DNA of 64,000 bases from Shewanella sp. MTB7 (lineage in GTDB: Bacteria > Pseudomonadota > Gammaproteobacteria > Enterobacterales > Shewanellaceae): the NCBI RefSeq assembly GCF_027571385.1, contig NZ_CP085636.1:3162001-3226000 (forward strand), in the 5' to 3' direction. Positions 7,805 to 15,731 of the stretch are shown in pieces. The notes under the pieces were generated by a model, which worked only from the letters and a program-made list of their open reading frames with translations, was not told the DNA's origin and did no database searches. The first letter of the stretch is position 1. The number at the start of each line of letters is the position of its first letter. The translations under genes were made by a program, and so were the position numbers.

Positions 7805-9406
7805 CTACCCCTTACTAATGGTTGTTTTGTGAATATCTGAACATGTGAACCCGTTGGGGGATTCACCCTTAAACGCTTTTCTGATCCTTTCTAATTTCTG
7901 TTTTGACTCCCACAAATCGGAATTTGAAACGAGCCTAAAGTCTCCATCATCAAAGAACGCCAGAGATAAAGACTCAGATTCATTAAGGCGAACAGAGCGG
8001 CCAGCTTTAAGACCAGAGACAAATGAGGATTGAAGTCCTAATTGATCCAACTGAATTGCTAATCTACGCTCAGGTGTTAACAAGTCAGGATTTTCAAAAA
8101 TGTCAGGCTCTACAAGGGCAACTAAAAACTCAGAATAAGAAAGGTTGGCGCAAGGCATTTCAGGCTCTACATAAGAGGCTGGACGCTGTTTATCAAAATC
8201 AAACTTCAACAAATGAACCAAAGGAAGCGTTTCATCTTTATGTAAGTTTTGTAATTGAAATTTACTCATTCCGACAGACATCAACATATTGCAATGACTG
8301 TAAAATGAGCTTTTACCTGTTATACCCATTGTTCTCTTCACTTTTTTGTACCCCTCAGTACATAGACGACGATAAAACCCAAAGAGACGCACAGCTTTAG
8401 CCTTTCGCAGTCTCCCCGTCTTTGTGATCGTGTCGTACTCTGTATGCAGTAATTTTTTAACTTTAGCGTCATGTATAACGGTTATTTCCTGCCCTTCAAT
8501 CGCGGACAGCATATCTTTCATGGCCTCTTCCCAGATGTAGCGACAGAAAGAACCTAGCCCTTTTTCAGACTCATATGCTGAAATGAAAGAAAGGAGATCT
8601 TTAACTAAAAGTGGAATACCTAAACGCTCAAACATGCGAACACAGCAACGTGATTCAAATCTCAAGCGGTTAGTTGCAAAATTTTGTAGATCATCAGACT
8701 CAAGCTGTTCAATGACAGGATCGTAAATATTGGTACGCTCTTTTTTCTGCTTAGCCTTAAGATTCATAAGCTGATGAATTACTTCGTCTAGCTTTGAATA
8801 GATGCAAAGACTTGAAGCCCTGCCAGTATTAGAGTTTCCACGTTCACGATTAAAATAAATGGTTGTTTCGTAGTCTCCATCACGGCTTGGACGTAGATAA
8901 CGATTAGAGAAGTTAGCAATTGAATCGAGAGCAGAAGCCAAACAATCACTTGTCGGGAGTTGGATACTGTAAGTTGCATCAGCGCGAAACAATACAGCTT
9001 GTTCAAAGTCCAGCATTTTGGAAAACTCAGGCAATGAGCTAGTCAAACACCTAAGAATAGTACGAACACCAAGTTCAAAACTTTCAGACCCATACACGTT
9101 ATGCCCCTGAATAAGCTTAGCGGGACTGGCTTTAAGCTCGACACATGGGCAATCTCTAAACCCACCACCTTGATAGACCTTAAACGCAATGCCTGTGTAA
9201 CTTGACGGGATTGAGTCCCACGGATGCATTAGATCCTGAATTTCATAAGTACCATCATCATTTCGAAGAATTGAGCGAGGAGCGACATTCAAACCAGCTT
9301 TAGCGCAATCATCCATATTTACAAATGAAACAAACTTGTCTTGGCTAAGAGTAGTCAAAACATGCTTGTCTAAAAATGGTATGCGAAGTGCTTGGAAGTC
9401 GTTCAA
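7805..9406 (-). CDS. Phage replication initiation protein, Rep/gpII type (copy 1)
   Basis: This protein should nick the origin and start rolling-circle replication. It resembles the Phage_CRI / gene II-X replication family: a conserved N-terminal half with CVELKASPAKL, LFRADATYSIQL and an LCIYSKLDEV segment, then a long helical C-terminal half. At 533 residues it is in the usual range. The first codon appears to be TTG at 9406 with a poor ribosome site, so the start is uncertain and translation may be weak. The gene reads away from the divergent small regulator at 9514. Confidence 0.8.
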   Translation of the reverse strand: MNDFQALRIPFLDKHVLTTLSQDKFVSFVNMDDCAKAGLNVAPRSILRNDDGTYEIQDLMHPWDSIPSSYTGIAFKVYQGGGFRDCPCVELKASPAKLIQGHNVYGSESFELGVRTILRCLTSSLPEFSKMLDFEQAVLFRADATYSIQLPTSDCLASALDSIANFSNRYLRPSRDGDYETTIYFNRERGNSNTGRASSLCIYSKLDEVIHQLMNLKAKQKKERTNIYDPVIEQLESDDLQNFATNRLRFESRCCVRMFERLGIPLLVKDLLSFISAYESEKGLGSFCRYIWEEAMKDMLSAIEGQEITVIHDAKVKKLLHTEYDTITKTGRLRKAKAVRLFGFYRRLCTEGYKKVKRTMGITGKSSFYSHCNMLMSVGMSKFQLQNLHKDETLPLVHLLKFDFDKQRPASYVEPEMPCANLSYSEFLVALVEPDIFENPDLLTPERRLAIQLDQLGLQSSFVSGLKAGRSVRLNESESLSLAFFDDGDFRLVSNSDLWESKQKLERIRKAFKGESPNGFTCSDIHKTTISKG

Positions 9407-9513
9407 ACTTAGAATCTCAAAATCTTAGAAAGTAAGATAATCTTAGCTCTTTAGAATCTAAGTAGCAATAAATATTATAATCTAAGAATCTAAAATTTAT
9501 AGGACTTGAGATC
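9407..9513. promoter_or_regulatory. Repeated operator-like motifs between rep and the small regulator (copy 1)
   Basis: The 107-bp divergent region carries at least five copies, in both orientations, of a motif close to ATCTTAGA or TTAGAATCT, including the palindrome TTAGAATCTAA. Dense short repeats like these are typical binding arrays for small ribbon-helix-helix repressors. The likely ligand is the 60-residue protein encoded next door. Confidence 0.6.
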
Positions 9514-9696
9514 ATGCCTACAAAACATGTAGATGATGCAACTTGGCGAAAAGTTGAAAAAGAAACAGTAAAAGCAGTCGTAGCAGCTCAATCGAGCATA
9601 AGAGAGACTGAAATACTTAGATTATTAATATTAAAAGGATTGGAACACATCAAAGAAGATGACTATAAAAACTATGCGAACAGAAAAAAAAGATGA
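9514..9696 (+). CDS. Small divergent regulator, probably ribbon-helix-helix (copy 1)
   Basis: The 60-residue basic protein starts MPTKHVDDATWRKVEKETVK and continues with helices that fit an Arc/CopG-like DNA-binding fold. It is transcribed away from rep with a repeat-rich region between, the arrangement of a phage repressor controlling replication. AGGACTT precedes the ATG. The repressor role is inferred from context. Confidence 0.6.
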   Translation: MPTKHVDDATWRKVEKETVKAVVAAQSSIRETEILRLLILKGLEHIKEDDYKNYANRKKR

Positions 9697-9707
9697 GGGC
9701 TGGTAAG

Positions 9708-9727
9708 ACCACACTATATCTTGTGGT
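9708..9727. other. Hairpin, possible Rep nick region (copy 1)
   Basis: ACCACA and TGTGGT form a 6-bp stem around an 8-nt AT-rich loop, 12 bp after the small regulator. It could be a terminator of that gene or a nick-site hairpin for Rep. Confidence 0.35.
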
Positions 9728-9804
9728 TTAGGGTGGTGAAAAGCGGCCTTTATGCTCATTTACATACTACATATGGTAATTGAGCAATTCCATACTTTTG
9801 GACG

Positions 9805-9833
9805 ATAAGCCACTATTAGAGATAGTGGCTTAT
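9805..9833. other. Perfect 12-bp hairpin (copy 1)
   Basis: ATAAGCCACTAT and its exact complement flank a 5-nt loop. In a phage with an ssDNA genome such a stem is a good candidate for a strand origin or packaging signal. It is identical in copy 2 at 17731-17759. Confidence 0.55.
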
Positions 9834-10085
9834 TTAGCGATTTTAAGCCTCGAAATTTTCCTGCTGTGCGTAAGTCTTATGCTCGCCAGAAAATTGCGAG
9901 GCTCTTACCTTGTTCTGCCTACGGCCATTAAAATCCATCTGGAAGCAATAACGATCTAAAATCAAAAGAGTGTCACTAGGGCGAAGGATCACACCGCAAA
10001 AAACGCGGAAGCTTTCAGGCGTAACGCTCCGCTACCATCAAACCTACGGTTTAATAATCCCTAAAAGCAATAGAATGGTTAAACA

Positions 10086-10336
10086 TTTAATAGAGTTTAA
10101 TGATAATCGGGTATCGAATTAATGATGATCGGGTATTTAAACGAAGAAGGAAAAGGCAAACAATATTATAGTCAAGTTAATAATGTAATAACCTAACGTT
10201 AATAATTGAAATAATGTGAAATAAAGCAAGTTGATTAGTTAAGGCTAAATTGAAAGAAATATAATAATCCATCGTCAAACACAAAGCACGCCTTTTAATA
10301 GAGTGATCGGGTATCAAATTAATGATAACCGGACAT
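10086..10336. repeat. Iteron-like repeats GATNATCGGGTAT (copy 1)
   Basis: Cores at 10102 and 10124 are 22 bp apart. A second pair at 10302 and 10324 is also 22 bp apart. Both pairs follow the same TTTAATAGAGT lead. The last core is degenerate (ccggacat). The 22-bp spacing puts the cores on the same DNA face, as in initiator-binding iterons. Confidence 0.55.
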
Positions 10337-10370
10337 TAAAAATATAGGCATGAACCGGTTCAAAAAAGAA

Positions 10371-10412
10371 TGCCAGGCTAACCATTAGAAAAATCTAATC
10401 GTTGACCTGGCA
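10371..10412. other. Long imperfect hairpin (copy 1)
   Basis: TGCCAGG/CCTGGCA, AAC/GTT and ATTAGA/TCTAAT pair around an AAAA loop, giving a 42-nt stem-loop with one small internal mismatch. It lies 100 bp before attP. A packaging-signal or complementary-strand-origin role is a guess. Confidence 0.5.
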
Positions 10413-10513
10413 TTAAATGGAATTGACGTAGGAACGTGAAAATTTAACGTACTAACGTGAAGAATGTGATCGGCCAGCTAAGCGTTCGCCAGCGATAAGG
10501 AATTTTAAGAGGC

Positions 10514-10626
10514 AGTTCGCACAATGTACGTTATGTGTAAATGACGGCTCGCCGTCCGTTCGCTGGTGCTTCGCAGTGTAGCGAACGGCAAGCATTCAAC
10601 ATAACGTTATTCCTATTGTGCGCACT
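10514..10626. other. attP: CTX-phi-type folded attP at the junction of the two units
   Basis: Two dif-like sites face each other. The left is AGTTCGCACAA, centre TGTACG, then TTATGTGTAAA (10514-10541). The right on the plus strand is ATTCAACATAA, an 11-bp centre, then TTGTGCGCACT (10594-10626). Between them are a small GACGG/CCGTC hairpin and a CCGTTCGCT/AGCGAACGG stem. Folded as single-stranded DNA, the two sites pair into a dif-like duplex with an enlarged centre, the known CTX-phi attP design used by XerC alone. XerC would cut at 10615/10616. Confidence 0.85.
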
Positions 10627-10646
10627 GTTTGAAATGTGTGGTTATG

Positions 10647-10751
10647 TCAATCCGAAGGCTTCTTTTTCTTGCGAAACCTCAAATATTCACCAGATGTAAA
10701 GCCAACCATAAAAATTGCAATCACTGTAACAATATCAATAATAATATCCAT
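10647..10751 (-). CDS. 34-residue single-pass membrane peptide (copy 2)
   Basis: Identical to the peptide at 2723-2827, with the same AGGCGG ribosome site. Here it lies between the folded attP (right arm ending 10626) and the internal dif-like site at 10818-10845, so in a circular phage genome the cassette is next to attP. Confidence 0.6.
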   Translation of the reverse strand: MDIIIDIVTVIAIFMVGFTSGEYLRFRKKKKPSD

Positions 10752-10817
10752 AGAACCGCCTAGAACTAGACATAACAACCTTTATGAATACTAGTTGATA
10801 GATATAATTATGGAAAA

Positions 10818-10845
10818 TCTAGACATAATCACCATTGTGCGCACT
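10818..10845 (-). other. Second dif-like site inside prophage (copy 2)
   Basis: Same sequence as at 2894-2921: a weak XerD-like arm, a 6-bp centre TCACCA and a perfect XerC arm. Unlike the folded attP, this site has a normal 6-bp centre and could act as double-stranded DNA. Confidence 0.7.
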
Positions 10846-10871
10846 GTTTGAAATGTATGGTTCTGAGCGGT

Positions 10872-11072
10872 TCAAATAGCCTTAGCTAAGCGTCCAGTTA
10901 TGCGACTTCGAGCCATTTCAGGATAATGGTTCTTGTTAGCCCTGCAAAACTCAGCAACGGCTGTTAACTCAACTTTTACCTCCTCTGGTATCCATAGCGT
11001 CACCTTTACAAAACCTTGCGCTTTGAGCTTGTTTTCATAGACAGCGTTTTTACTCAGTTTCTTATCATTCAT
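10872..11072 (-). CDS. Small ribbon-helix-helix-like protein (copy 2)
   Basis: Identical in protein sequence to the gene at 2948-3148. It has the strand-helix-helix pattern with TLWIPEEV and overlaps the upstream gene by 4 bp. It is probably an accessory DNA-binding protein. Confidence 0.6.
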   Translation of the reverse strand: MNDKKLSKNAVYENKLKAQGFVKVTLWIPEEVKVELTAVAEFCRANKNHYPEMARSRITGRLAKAI

Positions 11073-11473
11073 AGAGTCACCAGTGACCTAGCCTTAAAAT
11101 CAACATCTGACCTAACCGCACAATTAACTAATTGCCATTCACCAGCATCATAAAAAACAGCTAGCAGCTTACAAGCTGAATCAATAGGAAAAGTATCATA
11201 CTGATTAAACAATTCAGCATCGTATGGATTTTCTACCCAGAGACCAGAATCCGAAAGATACATTCCATCAAACTCAACTAAAAACCCCTTAAAGAAACCA
11301 TTAACTAAAAACTTTTTAGCCCTAATCCTTCGTGTAAAAAATAATACCAACCCACATAAGGCATCATAAAGAAGCAAACCCAAAAAAACAGCAGTAAAAA
11401 CCCACGCCGCACCTAAAGCAATAATTCCATCAAGAACCATAATAAAATCAGCATTACTTAATTGTTCATTCAT
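11069..11473 (-). CDS. 134-residue inner-membrane protein downstream of zot (copy 2)
   Basis: Identical to the gene at 3145-3549: hydrophobic N-terminal half, basic RRIRAKK junction and soluble tail. It is coupled to zot by a 4-bp overlap. Confidence 0.6.
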   Translation of the reverse strand: MNEQLSNADFIMVLDGIIALGAAWVFTAVFLGLLLYDALCGLVLFFTRRIRAKKFLVNGFFKGFLVEFDGMYLSDSGLWVENPYDAELFNQYDTFPIDSACKLLAVFYDAGEWQLVNCAVRSDVDFKARSLVTL

Positions 11474-12882
11474 TGTGTAACCTCTTTTTTGTCAGAAAAA
11501 ATATCAAAGCTAGGCAGTGAGTCACTCACTAGAACCTCACTCGATTCAACGCTTGTTACTGGCTCTACAGGCGGACATAACACCAACTGACTAGCACTAC
11601 CCAAAGTGACATTGACAATACAGTCATCAATCACAAAGAACGTGTAGCCAAGTTGGTCCAGTGCAGCACTAGAAATATATTTAGAGTGTTTTTTACTATC
11701 AAATCGAAAAAGATAATCTGTCACTTCACCACCAAACGCATAGGTTTTATTCACCGCTGAAATGTAAACCGCAATAGAATTGTCAAAATTAGGAAAATGT
11801 CGAGTAAACGGATTTACAGGATGAATACCGACACTATTAGCTTGAAGATAACCATCACCAATAACCACGCTAGGATTATTTTGAATGCTCGTTTTATCAG
11901 TCTCTGATAAACCAAATCGCAAAACATCATCACTGGCCTGAGCGGTTTGTACTTGTTCATTTCCCTTTGGAGCTGCAACAGCAACAGCTTCAGGCGAGCT
12001 AAAATATAAACCATAAAGCGTAACTCCTATATAAACCAAAGCACCAATAGCAATGACAAAAGCCAAAATAAGTTTGGGTTGTTTTAACATCGTTAAATCA
12101 GCAAGAGACGCATTAAAGCTCCCCGTTCCTGTTGATTTGTACAGAGCAAAAACCTCGAGTGGAATTTTTACAGATGTCACACTTGCATAATCAGACTTTG
12201 ACGGTTTTGCAGATGTAACGGTAGGCAAATGCGAAAAAATACGCGGTCGTCTTTTTCTGAAAAACGAATCAGTAGAACGATGGGCATAAGCAGTTTGAGC
12301 GCAACCCTTTAAACCAGAATCAATAGAGGTGTAATCTGGAGTTAATAAAACAATATCCCACTGATATTTTCTATGACGCATAAAAGCACCATAAAAATTA
12401 TCAGGATAAAGTAATCTGTTATTCGTATCTAATTGAGTCGCACCTGAATCATCAGTGTCACCCTCATCAAACTTTGACGGATCTTGTATTTGCCAACGAG
12501 AATAAAAATACTCTGAAAAATCGGCAGGTAAATCAGGTAAAAAAGAATCTACACCTTTATAAATAGTCTTCTCCATCTTAAAGCCAACACTTTTGCTAAA
12601 AATATCCTGACACTCATCAATAACAACTAGAGCGCCGATAGGCATCCAGTTGAACCAATTTTGCCAAAGTACTAGCCCTTTTGACGAACGACTAAATATA
12701 CGAATTAAACGCGCAGAACTAGGAAACGTTATGCCTAAAAGCTTTTCAATCGATTCTAAAGATTTAAGCCCTTCAATATTAGAGACAACTAACCGCCCTG
12801 CTTTTAAAGCTGGAATTATTTCAAACCACACACCATAAGCCGTTTTATATGAACCATTACCACCATATCGAAAAGATATCAT
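11470..12882 (-). CDS. zot: Zot/pI-family phage assembly ATPase (copy 2)
   Basis: Identical to copy 1, with Walker A-like GGNGSYKT at residues 7-14, VVIDECQD and a single membrane helix in the second half. The start was chosen at the ATG one base after the pVI-like stop. Together with the intact pIII-like gene in this unit it completes a functional assembly set. Confidence 0.9.
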   Translation of the reverse strand: MISFRYGGNGSYKTAYGVWFEIIPALKAGRLVVSNIEGLKSLESIEKLLGITFPSSARLIRIFSRSSKGLVLWQNWFNWMPIGALVVIDECQDIFSKSVGFKMEKTIYKGVDSFLPDLPADFSEYFYSRWQIQDPSKFDEGDTDDSGATQLDTNNRLLYPDNFYGAFMRHRKYQWDIVLLTPDYTSIDSGLKGCAQTAYAHRSTDSFFRKRRPRIFSHLPTVTSAKPSKSDYASVTSVKIPLEVFALYKSTGTGSFNASLADLTMLKQPKLILAFVIAIGALVYIGVTLYGLYFSSPEAVAVAAPKGNEQVQTAQASDDVLRFGLSETDKTSIQNNPSVVIGDGYLQANSVGIHPVNPFTRHFPNFDNSIAVYISAVNKTYAFGGEVTDYLFRFDSKKHSKYISSAALDQLGYTFFVIDDCIVNVTLGSASQLVLCPPVEPVTSVESSEVLVSDSLPSFDIFSDKKEVTQ

Positions 12883-12883
12883 G

Positions 12884-13228
12884 TCACCACCCCATAACAC
12901 GTAAAACAAACGCAACACCCATTGCATCAATAACAATGCGCACCCCTGCAACAATACCTAGAGCATGAGCAGAGTATGAAATATCAGGCGGAAGCTTATT
13001 AAATACATTAGATAAAAGAGTGTACACCTCGTATTGTGAAAACAATTCAGCCGTTATTCTGTAAGCCATTTCAACCATTTGTATCTCGCCATTTATCCAC
13101 AGTTTTATAGCCCACTCGTAAGCATAATCAAAAATATCAAAAATCAATGAAAATACAGACTGAAAGAAACTTAACAAGTCAGAAGCGAGGCCAATCATTA
13201 CAGCAAATAACTCAGATATAAATTCCAT
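12884..13228 (-). CDS. pVI-like minor coat protein (copy 2)
   Basis: Identical to 4960-5304. It is a small protein with membrane segments at both ends, placed directly after the pIII-like gene (2-bp gap) and before zot. Confidence 0.7.
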   Translation of the reverse strand: MEFISELFAVMIGLASDLLSFFQSVFSLIFDIFDYAYEWAIKLWINGEIQMVEMAYRITAELFSQYEVYTLLSNVFNKLPPDISYSAHALGIVAGVRIVIDAMGVAFVLRVMGW

Positions 13229-13230
13229 AA

Positions 13231-14520
13231 CTACCCTTTTCTACCACTTGTTAACACGATAAAACCCGCTGTCATAGTAGCCATAAATAAAATAACTGTT
13301 CTTATCAAAGTGATGTTTTCAGAACCTAATCTTTCAAAAAGTGAAAAGCCGACTTGTTGACTTGAATTAGCTATATTCAACGTAAATGAAATAGGAGTAT
13401 AAGAGCCACCATTAAAATTAGGCGTTCCCATTTCAAAAGGCGGTTTTTTCAATAACCCCTCAAGCTCAGACATTAACGATTCATTGCCTGTTTTCAATTC
13501 AGCAATAGCAGCATCAAAATAACCATCAAATAAATTATCGGATATTTCAAAATTAGGTAGCGTGCCCGTAAAACCAAGCATATCTTTTATATCCCCAAGC
13601 AAAGATTCAACCATTGATAAATCAGTACCACCATCTGGATTAGGGTCTGGGTCAGGGTCTGGATTAGGGTCTGGCTCAGGGTCAGGGTCTGGCTCAGGAT
13701 CAGGGTCTGGCTCAGGATCAGGGTCTGGGTCTGGCTCAGGATCAGGGTCTATAGGAGGATCAGGGTCTGGTGGAGGTATTGGGTCAGGCGTTGGAGTAAG
13801 CGCACCACAAGGTAAGCCAGTACGCGAAACTCTTCCTGTGCACGTCATAGTTTTGTTATCACACGCACCATCTTTAATTGCAAACCTGCAAAATTGGCCA
13901 AACATTGGATTATTTGCAATAAAGTTAGTATCTAACTTATACATAGAAATATCATTAATAAGACACACTGTTCGAGGAAGCGCAGCATAACCACCTGAAA
14001 CCGCAACGGCTGGAAAAGAAGTAGAAACGGTAGGTCGATTAATTCCAGAACCACCACAACCAGAAACCATTTTATATGATTCACGATAACGATATGAAAA
14101 AGGATTGCTACCACTGTAAGTAATAGTATCAGAATAAATAGTGATGTAACTTAAACCGTCACTTGATGAAGTTACACCGTATCCAGCAACTGATAAATAC
14201 CGTTCATAATGTTGATTGTAATTAGGAATACCATTTAAGATTTCTATATTCCTTCTTGTTAAATCATTAACATACAAAATAGATATTTCGCTTTCGGCTA
14301 AACGTTTATAAACCTCAGAGGCTGAAGTCGAAGCAAAAGCCACTGTGCGATTAATTGTAGAACTACTCGCTCCCCGTTCTCTTACAGCACCATCAATAAA
14401 ACTAATCCCATCCCGATAGTGAGGGATTAAAAGACCATTATTGGCAGGAATAGAATAAAAAGCAGTAGAAGAAGATAAACAATTAAATGAAAGTAACAAT
14501 AGTAAAAGTAAGAAGCGCAT
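13231..14520 (-). CDS. pIII-like adsorption protein, intact (copy 2)
   Basis: The 429-residue protein has a signal peptide (about residues 1-20, MRFLLLLLLL then SSSTA). A globular N-terminal region of about 220 residues with several cysteines follows, then a long linker of alternating Asp-Pro and Glu-Pro (about residues 240-300). The C-terminal domain ends in a membrane anchor (TVILFMATMTAGFIVLTSG) and a basic tail. This is the plan of filamentous phage receptor-binding proteins, which contact a pilus with the N-terminal domains and TolA next. Linkers in M13 pIII are glycine-rich, so the Pro-acidic linker is a variation. The same gene in copy 1 is frameshifted twice. Confidence 0.8.
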   Translation of the reverse strand: MRFLLLLLLLSFNCLSSSTAFYSIPANNGLLIPHYRDGISFIDGAVRERGASSSTINRTVAFASTSASEVYKRLAESEISILYVNDLTRRNIEILNGIPNYNQHYERYLSVAGYGVTSSSDGLSYITIYSDTITYSGSNPFSYRYRESYKMVSGCGGSGINRPTVSTSFPAVAVSGGYAALPRTVCLINDISMYKLDTNFIANNPMFGQFCRFAIKDGACDNKTMTCTGRVSRTGLPCGALTPTPDPIPPPDPDPPIDPDPEPDPDPDPEPDPDPEPDPDPEPDPNPDPDPDPNPDGGTDLSMVESLLGDIKDMLGFTGTLPNFEISDNLFDGYFDAAIAELKTGNESLMSELEGLLKKPPFEMGTPNFNGGSYTPISFTLNIANSSQQVGFSLFERLGSENITLIRTVILFMATMTAGFIVLTSGRKG

Positions 14521-14532
14521 AATAATAAACCT

Positions 14533-14557
14533 AAAAAAAAGGCCAGTAACTGACCTT
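14533..14557 (-). terminator. Rho-independent terminator after the coat gene (copy 2)
   Basis: Same stem as at 6607-6629, but the T run on the minus strand is eight bases instead of six. Confidence 0.65.
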
Positions 14558-14563
14558 ATTTAT

Positions 14564-14644
14564 TTATGCTGATAAAACTCCCGTATACACGCCTATAAGA
14601 AGAGCAAACGTGCCAATAGAAACAATCAACACAGTAACTAACAT
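14564..14644 (-). CDS. 26-residue membrane peptide overlapping the coat gene stop (copy 2)
   Basis: Identical to 6636-6716. The start codon overlaps the coat gene stop (TAATG), and the product is one hydrophobic helix. It is a candidate pVII/pIX-like tip protein. Confidence 0.55.
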   Translation of the reverse strand: MLVTVLIVSIGTFALLIGVYTGVLSA

Positions 14645-14871
14645 TACCGTCTAAGCCATGCCACAATCATCGACACACCGAAACCTAATGCAGCAATAGC
14701 AATAACACCCGCGACAACCAAAGCAACCGCAACTTGACCAGCCTCGACTGCATCAGTAATGGCTTTAGTTTCCGCAGCAGTAAGCGCAAATGCAGAGGTA
14801 GACATAAGCGAAGTTGAAGCAACAGCAGAACCAATAATTAATTTATTTCTCAAACTACTAGCTTTATTCAT
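14644..14871 (-). CDS. Major coat protein, pVIII-like (copy 2)
   Basis: Identical to 6716-6943: 29-residue signal peptide, 46-residue mature chain with acidic start, membrane helix and C-terminal Arg-Arg. Confidence 0.9.
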   Translation of the reverse strand: MNKASSLRNKLIIGSAVASTSLMSTSAFALTAAETKAITDAVEAGQVAVALVVAGVIAIAALGFGVSMIVAWLRR

Positions 14872-14879
14872 AATAACCC

Positions 14880-15110
14880 TTAGAACTTCCCTAAATACTT
14901 AATAATACGACCAAGAACATGGCCAGTTACAAATGTCACCAATATATACGTATTCAAAAAACTATATATATTGGCGTCAAATTCAATCAAATCAATTAGC
15001 GAGAGCTGACTACTAACTAATTTTTCAATTTCGTCTTTATTTAACAGTAAATATTCACATGCAGCGTCAACAACTATCACACCCTCTCGAACTGCTACAC
15101 ATATAGACAT
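14880..15110 (-). CDS. 76-residue phage protein with C-terminal membrane helix (copy 2)
   Basis: Identical to 6952-7182. It is an unrecognised small protein just before the coat gene, with one membrane helix near its C-terminus. Confidence 0.55.
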   Translation of the reverse strand: MSICVAVREGVIVVDAACEYLLLNKDEIEKLVSSQLSLIDLIEFDANIYSFLNTYILVTFVTGHVLGRIIKYLGKF

Positions 15111-15113
15111 GGT

Positions 15114-15335
15114 TTAATGCAAACCTGATTTAATGCAAAAGTCACTTAATGCAAGTTCAAGTTGAATACGTCTAGTCTCACACATAACCGAAGTCTTTAA
15201 ACACTTATTAGAATATTCTTGGCTATATTTATTCCTTGAAGACTTAATATAAAAATTAAATTGACGTTGCCAGAATTCAATAGCTTTTTCATAATCATCA
15301 ATCTTGTTTGCAATCTCAATAGATGAAGTATTCAT
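15114..15335 (-). CDS. 73-residue hypothetical phage protein (copy 2)
   Basis: Soluble, charged and helical, with no known motif. Here the ATG at 15335 follows the upstream stop by 6 bp, which fixes the start for both copies. Confidence 0.55.
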   Translation of the reverse strand: MNTSSIEIANKIDDYEKAIEFWQRQFNFYIKSSRNKYSQEYSNKCLKTSVMCETRRIQLELALSDFCIKSGLH

Positions 15336-15341
15336 AAGTCC

Positions 15342-15728
15342 CTATCCAACTTTTGATTGTGATGATTTACTAGATTTATCTGAACCAGTACCACGCTCAT
15401 GAGTAAACTCATTAGAAAATGAATCGACCGACTTAAACCCCTTAATAGCCTGAGAGAAGTTTCCTTTCTTGACGATAGAGCCTAATTGAACATCAAGATC
15501 CATTGGCAAAGTACCGCCAGCTAACATATGACCTTGTATCTCCCCCTGAATACGCTTAGATAACGTAAAATCACCATCTTCACAAAGAATTGAAATCTTA
15601 GTGACCTGCTGACCTACTTGAGTATCCTTATCAACATAATCAGTTAATATTTGTAATGACGAATACGCCATATTTGATTCGTCAATAACACCGTAACTAA
15701 CATAAAAACATTGAATTCGATTAAACAT
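15342..15728 (-). CDS. Probable ssDNA-binding protein, pV-like (copy 2)
   Basis: Identical to 7415-7801. It has a beta-rich core and a Ser/Lys tail, 3 bp after rep. The assignment is by position and size. Confidence 0.55.
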   Translation of the reverse strand: MFNRIQCFYVSYGVIDESNMAYSSLQILTDYVDKDTQVGQQVTKISILCEDGDFTLSKRIQGEIQGHMLAGGTLPMDLDVQLGSIVKKGNFSQAIKGFKSVDSFSNEFTHERGTGSDKSSKSSQSKVG

Positions 15729-15731
15729 AAC

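Larger units (their letters stand above)
9697..10513. other. Prophage non-coding region, candidate origin and packaging region (copy 1)
   Basis: About 800 bp hold no convincing gene but several structures, listed separately: hairpins at 9708-9727, 9805-9833 and 10371-10412, and iteron-like repeats at 10086-10136 and 10294-10336. A 68-codon plus-strand frame seen in copy 2 (17679-17885) is broken here by an extra T near 9798. Confidence 0.6.
2692..10615 (-). mobile_element. Filamentous prophage (inovirus), copy 1, inserted at dif
   Basis: The 7,924-bp unit runs from the XerC arm of dif to the XerC cleavage position of the next junction. Gene order in the transcribed direction is Rep, ssDNA-binding candidate, two small proteins, major coat, 26-residue peptide, pIII-like adhesin, pVI-like protein, Zot/pI, 134-residue membrane protein, ribbon-helix-helix protein and 34-residue peptide. 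A divergent small regulator is upstream of Rep. There is no integrase, as expected for an element that uses host XerCD. This copy differs from copy 2 by run-length indels, two of which break the pIII-like gene. Confidence 0.95.

Noticed and set aside
8023..8400. Plus-strand 125-codon frame inside rep
   Set aside because: It is antisense to the well-conserved Rep coding region and has no ribosome site; also seen at 15950-16327.
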